Of a DNA stretch of 64,000 nucleotides, positions 19,440 through 26,478 are shown one piece after another (position 1 is the stretch's first letter; the number at the start of each line of letters is the position of its first letter). Both the position numbers and the translations under genes were made by a program. Source of the DNA: Yersinia mollaretii ATCC 43969. GTDB taxonomy: Bacteria; Pseudomonadota; Gammaproteobacteria; Enterobacterales; Enterobacteriaceae. The notes beneath the pieces were generated by a model. The model made no database searches and was not told the DNA's origin. It saw only the letters and a program-made list of their open reading frames with translations. The stretch is from assembly GCF_013282725.1 (NCBI RefSeq), contig NZ_CP054043.1, positions 930,001-994,000 of the forward strand, written 5' to 3'.

Positions 19440-20330
19440 ATGGATAAACAACGAACCCGTCAGGGCATTTTTTTTGCTCTGGCTGCCTATTTTATTTGGG
19501 GTATCGCCCCCGCTTATTTCAAGCTCATCCAACAGGTGCCGGCTGATGAAATTCTGACCCATCGAATTATCTGGTCATTTTTCTTTATGTTGATTCTGCT
19601 CACGGTCAGCCGGAATTGGCCGCAAGTTCGCAGTGCTTGTCGAAATGGTAAGCGCCTGTTATTGCTGGCAGTAACGGCGGTGCTAATCGCCAGTAACTGG
19701 CTCATCTTTATCTGGGCGGTGAACCATAACCATATGCTGGAAGCCAGCTTGGGTTATTTCATCAATCCGCTGGTGAATGTGCTGTTTGGTATGATTTTTC
19801 TTGGCGAGCGCTTTCGTCGTATGCAGTGGGTGGCGGTATCATTGGCCTTTGCGGGCGTCTTGATTCAGTTGTGGCAGTTTGGTTCGCTGCCGGTGATTGG
19901 GCTGAGTCTGGCGATCACCTTCGCTCTATATGGTCTGATCCGCAAAAAACTGGGGATTGATGCCCAAACCGGTATGCTGGTTGAGACTATGTGGCTGTTA
20001 CCTATTGCAGCGATCTATCTGTTCTTTATCGCCGATAGCCCAACCAGCCACATGAGCGCCAATGCTTGGTCGCTTAATGTGCTGTTGGCCGCTGCTGGGG
20101 TGATTACCACTATCCCGCTGCTGTTCTTCACCGCCGCCGCCTCGCGCTTAAAGCTATCGACACTCGGCTTCTTCCAGTATCTCGGCCCGACACTGATGTT
20201 TATTCTGGCGGTGACCTTCTATGGTGAGACCATTGGCAGCGATAGAATAGTGACCTTCGTCTTTATCTGGGCCGCCCTGCTGCTGTTCACACTGGATGCG
20301 CTCTACACTCAACGCAAAAGACGTGCCTAA
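19440..20330 (+). CDS. rarD: RarD, EamA-family transporter
   Basis: Ten-helix inner-membrane protein of the drug/metabolite transporter superfamily, 296 residues as in E. coli. It is linked to chloramphenicol sensitivity in other bacteria; its physiological substrate is unknown. Diagnostic stretches are YFIWGIAPAYFKLI near the N-terminus and SLGYFINPLVNVLFGMIFLGER. It lies 79 bp after yigI. Convergent with corA across a short repeat-rich gap. Confidence 0.94.
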   Translation: MDKQRTRQGIFFALAAYFIWGIAPAYFKLIQQVPADEILTHRIIWSFFFMLILLTVSRNWPQVRSACRNGKRLLLLAVTAVLIASNWLIFIWAVNHNHMLEASLGYFINPLVNVLFGMIFLGERFRRMQWVAVSLAFAGVLIQLWQFGSLPVIGLSLAITFALYGLIRKKLGIDAQTGMLVETMWLLPIAAIYLFFIADSPTSHMSANAWSLNVLLAAAGVITTIPLLFFTAAASRLKLSTLGFFQYLGPTLMFILAVTFYGETIGSDRIVTFVFIWAALLLFTLDALYTQRKRRA

Positions 20331-20348
20331 AAGTTAGGCCCAACGTTA

Positions 20349-20385
20349 TTGAAGTTGCAGATGGCACCTGCACCTGCAACTTCAA
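20349..20385. terminator. Inverted repeat at the rarD/corA junction
   Basis: A 12-bp stem (TTGAAGTTGCAG, 20349-20360; complement 20374-20385) with a 13-base loop between convergent genes. Its right arm runs straight into the hexanucleotide repeat, which suggests that the repeat grew from this arm. No T-run is present. Confidence 0.5.
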
Positions 20386-20421
20386 CTTCAACTTCAACTT
20401 CAACTTCAACTTCAACTTCAA
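20377..20421. repeat. Hexanucleotide tandem repeat, about 7.5 copies of TTCAAC
   Basis: Six complete TTCAAC units (20381-20416) with partial units on both sides, 45 bp in all and perfectly regular. It lies between rarD and corA, ending 10 bp before the corA stop codon, so it would lie in the 3' end of the corA mRNA. Such arrays change copy number by slippage; a coding effect is unlikely here because it is intergenic. Confidence 0.9.
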
Positions 20422-20430
20422 ATACGAAGG

Positions 20431-21381
20431 CTATAGCCAATTTTTGCGCTTGAAATAGAGATACGGCGCTAAACCCGCAACAATCATCAAGCCAATCGCC
20501 GCCGGATAACCAAACGACCAACGTAGCTCTGGCATAAACTCAAAGTTCATCCCGTAGCTGGAGGCCACTAGCGTTGGCGGCAGAAAGACCACCGAGACCA
20601 CCGAGAAGATCTTGATGATGCGGTTCTGCTCAATATTGATAAAGCCCATCGCCGCCTGCATCAGGAAGTTAACTTTCTGGAACAGGGATTCATTGTGTGG
20701 CAGCAGGGATTCGATATCGCGCAGCACCTCACGAGCCTGCTCCAACTGACCACTGGGTAACCGCGCCTTACGCACCAGAAAATTCAGCGCTCGCTGGGTA
20801 TCCATCAAACACAGCCGCACTTTCCAGCCGATATCCTCCTGTTCTGCCAAGGTAGAGAGCGCAGCATCATACTCATCGCCCTGCTGGCCCTCCATGATGA
20901 CGCGGCTTAAGGCTTCCAGATCGCTGTAGATGTTTTCGATTTCATCCGCCAACTGCTCAATTTTGGTTTCGAACAGATCCAGCAGCAGCTCGTAAGCATT
21001 GCCGTCAACCAGTGTCTGATTACGGGCGCGCATCCGATACAAGCGGAAGGCCGGGAGTTCCCGCTCACGCAGGGTGTAAAGGCGGCCATCACGGATGGTA
21101 AATGCCACGGTTGAGTTACCGGCGTGGTCTTCTGCATCTTCATAATAGAAAAAGGAGTGGATATGCAAACCATCTTCATCTTCGAAGAAACGGGCGGAGG
21201 CTTCGATATCGTCCAGCTCTGGCCGGGTCGCCAGGCTCTGCCCTAATTCACACTGGACGCGTTCCCGCTCGCCCTCTTCCGGCTCGACTAAGTCGACCCA
21301 AATTGAGGTGGTCAGGTCATCTGATTCATCCAGCTCCAAACGGGATAAGCGATTGTTGCTTAATTTAAATGCGCTTAGCAT
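20431..21381 (-). CDS. corA: Magnesium/cobalt/nickel transporter CorA
   Basis: Pentameric Mg2+ channel of the inner membrane, 316 residues as in E. coli. A large acidic cytoplasmic domain is followed by two transmembrane helices; the selectivity motif GMN (in [13 protein letters not shown]) lies in the loop between them, and the protein ends in the basic tail LYFKRKNWL. Agreement with E. coli CorA is near complete over most of the protein. The long leader upstream carries a promoter, a small ORF and a hairpin, which suggests leader control by Mg2+. Confidence 0.98.
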   Translation of the reverse strand: MLSAFKLSNNRLSRLELDESDDLTTSIWVDLVEPEEGERERVQCELGQSLATRPELDDIEASARFFEDEDGLHIHSFFYYEDAEDHAGNSTVAFTIRDGRLYTLRERELPAFRLYRMRARNQTLVDGNAYELLLDLFETKIEQLADEIENIYSDLEALSRVIMEGQQGDEYDAALSTLAEQEDIGWKVRLCLMDTQRALNFLVRKARLPSGQLEQAREVLRDIESLLPHNESLFQKVNFLMQAAMGFINIEQNRIIKIFSVVSVVFLPPTLVASSYGMNFEFMPELRWSFGYPAAIGLMIVAGLAPYLYFKRKNWL

Positions 21382-21523
21382 GTGCCAAAACTCCCTCGCG
21401 GTGATGGATAGGGATAACGCATTGAAGCACAGAAACAGATAAGTATTGAGAAATACTCTATGTTTCAGACCATAAGGAGATCTGACTCACAGCGACGGTT
21501 TAGCGGGGCCGCTGACAACCACG

Positions 21524-21553
21524 AAGGCTATCAGCAAATAGGAGGATAGCCTT
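21524..21553 (-). promoter_or_regulatory. corA leader hairpin
   Basis: A 9-bp perfect stem AAGGCTATC / GATAGCCTT with a 12-base loop, read on the minus strand within the corA leader. It begins inside the stop codon of the 23-codon leader ORF, so a ribosome finishing that ORF would block or melt it. This is the geometry expected of a translation-coupled leader switch. Confidence 0.6.
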
Positions 21554-21623
21554 AGAAGTTGCACCCTATGAACAGGTTATTGAGCCAGTATCTACTGGGT
21601 GTGTCCAAGGCGAATGTCCTCAT
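21552..21623 (-). CDS. corA leader peptide (CorL-like small ORF)
   Basis: A 23-codon ORF in the corA leader: ATG at 21623, stop at 21552-21554, product MRTFALDTPSRYWLNNLFIG followed by three more residues. A shorter form would start at an internal TTG at 21608 (18 residues) and has GAGG nine bases upstream, a better ribosome site than that of the ATG. In Salmonella, a short leader peptide CorL couples translation to Rho-dependent termination before corA. The position, size and adjoining hairpin fit; I cannot confirm sequence homology. Confidence 0.5.
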   Translation of the reverse strand: MRTFALDTPSRYWLNNLFIGCNF

Positions 21624-21639
21624 AAAGAATAGTGCGCGC

Positions 21640-21669
21640 ATGTTACGCCGAGAAGAAAAAGACTGTCAA
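21640..21669 (-). promoter_or_regulatory. corA promoter
   Basis: On the minus strand, TTGACA (21669-21664) and TAACAT (21645-21640) are separated by 18 bp. This would start transcription near 21633 and give a leader of about 250 nt before the corA ATG, comparable to the long leader known in Salmonella. Confidence 0.65.
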
Positions 21670-21825
21670 CAGAGCGTTCAGAATTCTGTCCCCTGTTCAT
21701 GATGATAATGCAGGACTTCCTACCCTCTGGCCCCATTCCAGCAGAATAGGAGACCCTCAGCTTGAGAGTGGCTGGCACAGCGGTAACAAAAATTTCATGG
21801 AGGGTTGATGGGTAAAACCGCCCGA

Positions 21826-22848
21826 TTAAGGCTTAACGCCGGTAATGATACTGAAATAGCCAAACGCCGGTAATATCTCAATATCACAGAATCCCGCCGC
21901 GTGAAGCATCTGTCTCATTTCTGAATGAGAATACTGCTTGCCTTGGCTCCAAATTAACATAGTCACGTTAAAACCCGCGACGGCTAATGGCCCCGGTGTT
22001 TCATCATTAAATAGCGTTTCATGAATAATAATTCGGCCACCACGGGGTAAAACATCATAGCTTTTCTGGGTCAGAAATAGATTTTCCGGCATAGGCCAAT
22101 CATGAAGTACATTGGAATAGAAGTGAATGTCGGCAGCAGGAAAAGGATCAGACCACATATCGCCGATTTGAATTGAGATTCTCTCTTCTAAGCCATAGGA
22201 TTTTATAAAATCGGTCGTGATGCGGCCCACCGTCGCAATATCATAAATAATTCCGCGAAGATTGGGCCAGCGAGTCACCACGCCCACAGAGTGCGCCCCC
22301 GAGCCACCGCCAATATCGAGCATACAGTGGTTATCCATTAAATTCAGTTTGTTGGGCCATATGCTCGCCGCACCAATACTGACACCATGCATGGCTTTAA
22401 TAAAAGCCTCTGCTTTCTCAGTGTGATAGATACTCTCTTCGAATAAGGTTTCTTGTGCCTCATCCTGCGTGTCATGTTTTCTCATCACACTTTCTAAATT
22501 TGCGAGAGAGAAATTATCCCCCGTGCTATAAATCAGATCCCAATAGTCGCCACAATAATTAGGGCTTTTTTTAAGTAAAAACTCCTCAGTGACCTTGGTG
22601 AGTTTATAGCCTCCCTTGTCTAACTCGACCAATTCCAGCGCCAGCACTACCGCCATCACGACCTCAACCGATCTCAGCTCAATGCCAATAAATGCGCAGA
22701 TTTCAGAAGCATTTTTATTATCTTTAGCAATAAATTCAAAAATACCGAAGTGATGTGCGAGTATGGCTGTTGGATATAAATATAAACTGGTGGCTATATT
22801 GAATAATGTTTTGTCATCACCTTGTGCTTTCTTAATCACTCTAATCAT
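21826..22848 (-). CDS. SAM-dependent O-methyltransferase-like protein
   Basis: 340-residue protein with the layout of small-molecule O-methyltransferases of the hydroxyindole/hydroxyneurosporene type. An N-terminal dimerisation/winged-helix region (to about residue 110) is followed by a Rossmann domain with SAM motif MLDIGGGSGAHSVGV. The later stretch HFYSNVLHDWPMPEN and the motif RIIIHETLFNDETPGPL fit the family. The substrate is unknown. The gene stands alone, more AT-rich than its neighbours and absent from the E. coli order, so it is probably acquired. No biosynthetic partner genes adjoin it. Confidence 0.8.
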   Translation of the reverse strand: MIRVIKKAQGDDKTLFNIATSLYLYPTAILAHHFGIFEFIAKDNKNASEICAFIGIELRSVEVVMAVVLALELVELDKGGYKLTKVTEEFLLKKSPNYCGDYWDLIYSTGDNFSLANLESVMRKHDTQDEAQETLFEESIYHTEKAEAFIKAMHGVSIGAASIWPNKLNLMDNHCMLDIGGGSGAHSVGVVTRWPNLRGIIYDIATVGRITTDFIKSYGLEERISIQIGDMWSDPFPAADIHFYSNVLHDWPMPENLFLTQKSYDVLPRGGRIIIHETLFNDETPGPLAVAGFNVTMLIWSQGKQYSHSEMRQMLHAAGFCDIEILPAFGYFSIITGVKP

Positions 22849-23022
22849 ATATTCCTCACAAGAATAAAAGTCATATGTATTAACTTCCGTGAAAAATAGC
22901 GTAAATCAATATTTAACAGTAAATTCCGAGGCTAAATTTATTGATCCTCAACAGATTACGATGAAAACTATACGCATATATCTGATATAACCGCATCAAT
23001 GTTTTTTAGTTAAATCGTGATC

Positions 23023-23057
23023 AAAAAAAACCGAAGCCAGAATTGACTTCGGTTTTA
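23023..23057 (-). terminator. Terminator of the Tm-1-like operon
   Basis: A 10-bp stem AAAACCGAAG / CTTCGGTTTT with a 10-base loop. On the minus strand it is followed by a run of eight T. It lies about 80 bp after the stop of the TIM-barrel gene. The plus-strand side also ends in TTTT but faces no gene there. Confidence 0.88.
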
Positions 23058-23134
23058 CGTATCCTGCATCTTCATTTAGCCAATCACTTAGCAAAACTCA
23101 CAAACAGGCTTTCCCTTAAGTATTGGCAAGAATA

Positions 23135-23965
23135 TCAACGTTTTATTTTTTTAAACTGTCTGGTCGTGTCCGTCAGTGCAATTTCTGTCGGTAACCGTTC
23201 CATCGAACTGGCACCATAGAAACCGTCACATTGCGGGCAGTTATCCATAATATATTGGGCATCGTCAGGCGTAGAGATAGGCCCACCGTGGCACAGCACA
23301 ATCACATCTTCACGTACTGCTTTGGCGGCGGCGGCCCACTCATTAATTAAAGGTACGCAGTCCGCTAGCTTTAGTGCCGTGTCCGCGCCAATATTGCCGC
23401 CAGTCGTGAGCCCCATGTGAGGAACGATAATATCCGCCCCCGCTTGCGTCATGGCGACCGCATCGGCAGCACTGAAGACATAAGGTGTCGTCAGCAAATC
23501 TTTTTCGTGAGCGAGGCGGATCATATCCACTTCCAGACCATAGCCCATGCCGGTCTCTTCCAGATTGGCGCGGAAGTTACCGTCGATTAACCCCACGGTT
23601 GGGAAATTCTGCACGCCAGAAAAACCCAGTGCTTTCAGTTGGTCTAAGAAGTGATCAAACTGGCAGAAGGGGTCGGTGCCATTCACGCCAGCCAGTACGG
23701 GCGTGCTTTTGACCACGGGCAGCACTTCTTTCGCCATATCGACCACAATTTCGTTGGCATTGCCGTAGGCCAGCAATCCTGCCAGCGAACCACGACCCGC
23801 CATGCGATAGCGGCCAGAGTTGTAGATAACGATTAAGTCAATTCCGCCAGCCTCTTCACATTTGGCTGACAGCCCTGTCCCCGCGCCACCACCAATAATA
23901 GGCTCACGGCGGGCGATCATTTCCCGGAATTTGGCCAAGATGGCCTGGCGTTGAAATTTTGGCAT
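23135..23965 (-). CDS. TIM-barrel (phosphoenolpyruvate hydrolase-like) protein
   Basis: 276-residue protein of the TIM-barrel family named PEP hydrolase-like (PF09370), whose function is largely unproven. The N-terminus reads [20 protein letters not shown]; conserved loops include [26 protein letters not shown] and VLCHGGPIS. It resembles the C-terminal half of the tomato Tm-1 protein. I chose the ATG at 23965 after GGAG; the GTG at 23977 would bury that ribosome site. It is the second gene of a two-gene operon, with an ERIC remnant in the 80-bp gap. Confidence 0.85.
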   Translation of the reverse strand: MPKFQRQAILAKFREMIARREPIIGGGAGTGLSAKCEEAGGIDLIVIYNSGRYRMAGRGSLAGLLAYGNANEIVVDMAKEVLPVVKSTPVLAGVNGTDPFCQFDHFLDQLKALGFSGVQNFPTVGLIDGNFRANLEETGMGYGLEVDMIRLAHEKDLLTTPYVFSAADAVAMTQAGADIIVPHMGLTTGGNIGADTALKLADCVPLINEWAAAAKAVREDVIVLCHGGPISTPDDAQYIMDNCPQCDGFYGASSMERLPTEIALTDTTRQFKKIKR

Positions 23966-23992
23966 CTGTTTCTCCACAATAAATTGGCCCTA

Positions 23993-24056
23993 ACCCCGTC
24001 ATATTTCAAACTGCATGTGCGTTGGCCGCCTTCCTGCAATTCGAATTATTTAGGGT
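23993..24056. repeat. Internally deleted ERIC element
   Basis: About 64 bp made only of the two terminal inverted repeats of an ERIC: CCCTAAATAATTCGAATTGC at one end and GCAGTTTGAAATATGACGGG at the other (minus-strand reading), with the central 60 or so bases missing. It lies between the two genes of the Tm-1-like operon and supplies the stop codon of the upstream one. Confidence 0.85.
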
Positions 24057-25269
24057 GGGATAGGCTCTTTGCTATTTCTTTAAAGTTTTCTACCGCAGCT
24101 TGGGCAAACTGTGGGTCGTTAATATTGAACGGATAATGTACCAAGCGGCGTTTATCCGTTTGAATCACCGTCTCTTCCAGCGTCTCGATAAAGGCGTGCA
24201 GTGCTTTTTCATCCCAGAATGGCTGACCGGGGGCATCCAGTGCTGAGAACCCGCCCTCAGGGATTAAAAAGCGCACCTCCCCCTGACAACGATTGAGCTT
24301 CTCGCCAATCCAGCGCGCCATCTCAATGTTCTCTTGCTCGGTGGTGCGCATCAGCGTGACCTGTGCATTATGCTTATAGAATAGGCGATCAGCATATTTA
24401 GCCGGAATGGTTGCCGGGCTGCCGAAGTTAACCATATCCAAGGCACCACAAGAGCCGACGTAAGGAATCTGAGTATGCGCAATGGCATCGAAGCGCTCTG
24501 GGCCGCAGGCCAATACCCCATCAAAGAGCAGGTCGCAGACTTCAGTGGTGGTGAGATCAAGCGCCCCGGCCAGCAAGCCACTTTCAGCCAGTTTTTCCAT
24601 GGCTTTACCGCCGCTGCCCGTCGCGTGGAAAACTAAACAGTCATACTCTGCCGATAATGCGGCGCTCACCGCTTGAATGCAGGGGGTGGTCACACCAAAC
24701 ATGGTCAAACCTAGCGCCGGTTTGTCCTCAACCTGTGACTCTTCTTTCGCGAAATAGACCGCGCCAGCCATTTGGTGGGCCGCATTACTCAGCACCCGCC
24801 GAGAGATACGATTCAGCCCAGCAATATCCGTCACGGAATACATCATGGCAATATCACTTGCTCCGATATAGCCAGAAACATCACCAGAAGCCATGGTAGA
24901 TACCATCAGTTTAGGAATACCGATAGGTAGGCCTTGCATTGCGGGTGTGATCAGCGCCGTTCCACCGGAGCCTCCCAAACCTAACAGGGCGGCCACATCA
25001 TCGCGGCTCATCATAAATCGCTCAAATGCCACAGCCATCGCGCTGATCGCCCGTCCTCGGTCACCACAAAAAACCGCCTGACGCCCCTCAGGATGATAGC
25101 CCGCGACCACTTCCGCCGCGATATCCGCGCCACTGTCGCTGTGACCCTCTTTGGTAGACAAATCAACCGTGATCGTCGTCAGCCCGGTTGCGTTAATCAA
25201 TGCGCTGACATAGGCCAACTCTTCGCCTTTGGTATCTGTGGTAGTCGCGATAAAAATATGACGAGGCAT
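24046..25269 (-). CDS. UPF0261 / Tm-1-like ATP-binding family protein
   Basis: 407-residue protein of the UPF0261 (PF06792) family, corresponding to the N-terminal half of tomato Tm-1, which binds ATP and blocks tobamovirus replicase. The bacterial function is unknown. Visible features are an N-terminal strand-loop [13 protein letters not shown], the glycine loop [32 protein letters not shown] and [12 protein letters not shown]. The last residues and stop (PK then TAA) fall inside an ERIC remnant, so the native C-terminus may have differed slightly. First gene of the operon, divergent from a TetR regulator. Confidence 0.87.
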   Translation of the reverse strand: MPRHIFIATTTDTKGEELAYVSALINATGLTTITVDLSTKEGHSDSGADIAAEVVAGYHPEGRQAVFCGDRGRAISAMAVAFERFMMSRDDVAALLGLGGSGGTALITPAMQGLPIGIPKLMVSTMASGDVSGYIGASDIAMMYSVTDIAGLNRISRRVLSNAAHQMAGAVYFAKEESQVEDKPALGLTMFGVTTPCIQAVSAALSAEYDCLVFHATGSGGKAMEKLAESGLLAGALDLTTTEVCDLLFDGVLACGPERFDAIAHTQIPYVGSCGALDMVNFGSPATIPAKYADRLFYKHNAQVTLMRTTEQENIEMARWIGEKLNRCQGEVRFLIPEGGFSALDAPGQPFWDEKALHAFIETLEETVIQTDKRRLVHYPFNINDPQFAQAAVENFKEIAKSLSHPK

Positions 25270-25394
25270 CTGAACATCCTTCTATGAATGCGGAATGTTG
25301 CAAAAATTTAAGCAGCTCATTTCTTATTTATTGGGCTTTTATTTTTATGCTGATAGCCGAACAACGAAGCGAGTTGGTTAAGATAGAATCATAT

Positions 25395-25410
25395 TGAGAC
25401 TAGAGTATCA
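25395..25410. promoter_or_regulatory. Candidate TetR-family operator, copy 1
   Basis: TGAGAC-TAGA-GTATCA: the same dyad as copy 2 with one mismatch in the right arm. It lies 126 bp upstream of the UPF0261 gene, in the divergent region. Confidence 0.65.
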
Positions 25411-25436
25411 TTTCTGCAAAGTTCATAAACCAAATA

Positions 25437-25452
25437 TGAGACGGTAGTCTCA
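25437..25452. promoter_or_regulatory. Candidate TetR-family operator, copy 2
   Basis: TGAGAC-GGTA-GTCTCA: two perfect 6-bp arms around a 4-bp centre. It lies 94 bp before the regulator's GTG start and 42 bp centre-to-centre from copy 1 (four helical turns). Paired copies between a regulator and its divergent target are typical for TetR-family autoregulation. Confidence 0.7.
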
Positions 25453-25545
25453 AAATTAATTTGAATGTGAAATGCTTTCATAGAAGATTGTGCAGGCGGT
25501 TTGTTATAGTGGGCGCAAATGCGAGCTGTAGACCCTGGAGTGACC

Positions 25546-26196
25546 GTGAATAATCAAGATAAACAGGACAGCACCCCGCCATCGTTGACCACCATCAGGG
25601 CCAGAACCCGACGGTTACTTATCGATACCGCCATGTCGATGTATGAGCAAGGTGCTTTTCCGTCGATCACCGAGGTAGCAAACGCCGCCCAGCTCTCCCG
25701 TGCCACGGCGTACCGCTATTTCCCGACACAAAGTGCGCTGGTTTCTGCCATGGTCGATGAAAGCCTTGGCCCGATATTGGCATGGCAACCGACCCAGCCC
25801 GATGCAAGACAGCGGATTGCTGAATTACTCTCCTTTGCTTATCCGCGCATGTTGCAACATGAAGGCGTGCTACGGGCCGCGCTACATCTGTCATTGCAGC
25901 AATGGGCCGACAACCGCAGCAATCCGAACAATGAAGAGAAGTTAGTGCGTGGCAACCGTAAGCGGTTGTTAAAGCTGGCAGTAGAGCCGCTGGAAGGGAA
26001 GTTGACACCGGAAGCCCTGCAACGGGTGATCCACGCGTTTTCGTTAATTTATGGCTCAGAAGTGTTTATGGTGCTGAAAGATATTTGGCATCTGGATGAT
26101 GCCGGTATTCAGGATGTCACCCAATGGATGGGGAAAGCCATTTTGTTGCAGGCCGAAACCGATGCAAAATTGGCGGCTCAGAGTGAGTGCCGCTAA
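25546..26196 (+). CDS. TetR/AcrR-family transcriptional regulator
   Basis: 216-residue regulator. The N-terminal helix-turn-helix reads ITEVANAAQLSRATAYRYFP, which is typical of the TetR family; the C-terminal ligand domain is unassigned. I chose the GTG at 25546, which has GGAG eight bases upstream; the ATG at 25519 lies just after a TATAGT box and has no ribosome site. It is transcribed away from the Tm-1-like operon, with two operator-like palindromes between, so it probably represses that operon. The last codons (SECR) and stop come from repeat DNA shared with 26440-26458. Confidence 0.88.
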   Translation: MNNQDKQDSTPPSLTTIRARTRRLLIDTAMSMYEQGAFPSITEVANAAQLSRATAYRYFPTQSALVSAMVDESLGPILAWQPTQPDARQRIAELLSFAYPRMLQHEGVLRAALHLSLQQWADNRSNPNNEEKLVRGNRKRLLKLAVEPLEGKLTPEALQRVIHAFSLIYGSEVFMVLKDIWHLDDAGIQDVTQWMGKAILLQAETDAKLAAQSECR

Positions 26197-26202
26197 CGCC
26201 GC

Positions 26203-26346
26203 TGCGGAGAGAACAGGCAGATCGTAAAGACGCCGTAAATCCATCCTTGGAGGCTCGTGCCGCGCCATCCTTGGCGCGGACGCTTTACTCCTCTACCTGT
26301 CCTCACCTCTTGAGATCGAGCCGTCGAGGTTTCTCATCAGTCTGAG
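26203..26346. repeat. YPAL-like palindromic element
   Basis: About 144 bp matching the elements at 3197-3361 (opposite orientation) and 40046-40215 (same orientation). Shared blocks include GAGAACAGGC, ATCGTAAAGACGCCGTAAAT, CGCGCCATCCTTGGCGCGGA and CTCATCAGTCTGA. Its central arms GCGCCATCC / TTGGCGC can form a cruciform or RNA hairpin. It lies just after the TetR gene. Confidence 0.75.
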
Positions 26347-26348
26347 GG

Positions 26349-26478
26349 GGGTTTACCCAAAGTCATTGACGTTGCAGCAAGGCAGCAAACGAACACGTCC
26401 CGATGAGCTTACATCAGTAAGTGATTCGGGCGGGTGAGAGCCGCTAACGCCGCTGCGGCGTCAAGGCCGAAGGGTAAA
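26349..26478. repeat. ERIC element at the 3' end of uvrD
   Basis: About 130 bp with ERIC landmarks: GTTGCAGCAAGGCAGCAA, CGATGAGCTTACATCAGTAA, GTGATTCGGG and a matching right end TCAAGGCCGAAGGGTAAA. The right end touches the uvrD stop codon (26479-26481). The 19-bp stretch at 26440-26458 recurs at 26189-26207 on the far side of the YPAL element. Confidence 0.8.

Noticed and set aside
21382..21640. M-box magnesium riboswitch in the corA leader
   Set aside because: The leader lacks the long conserved M-box core; a leader-peptide arrangement fits better.
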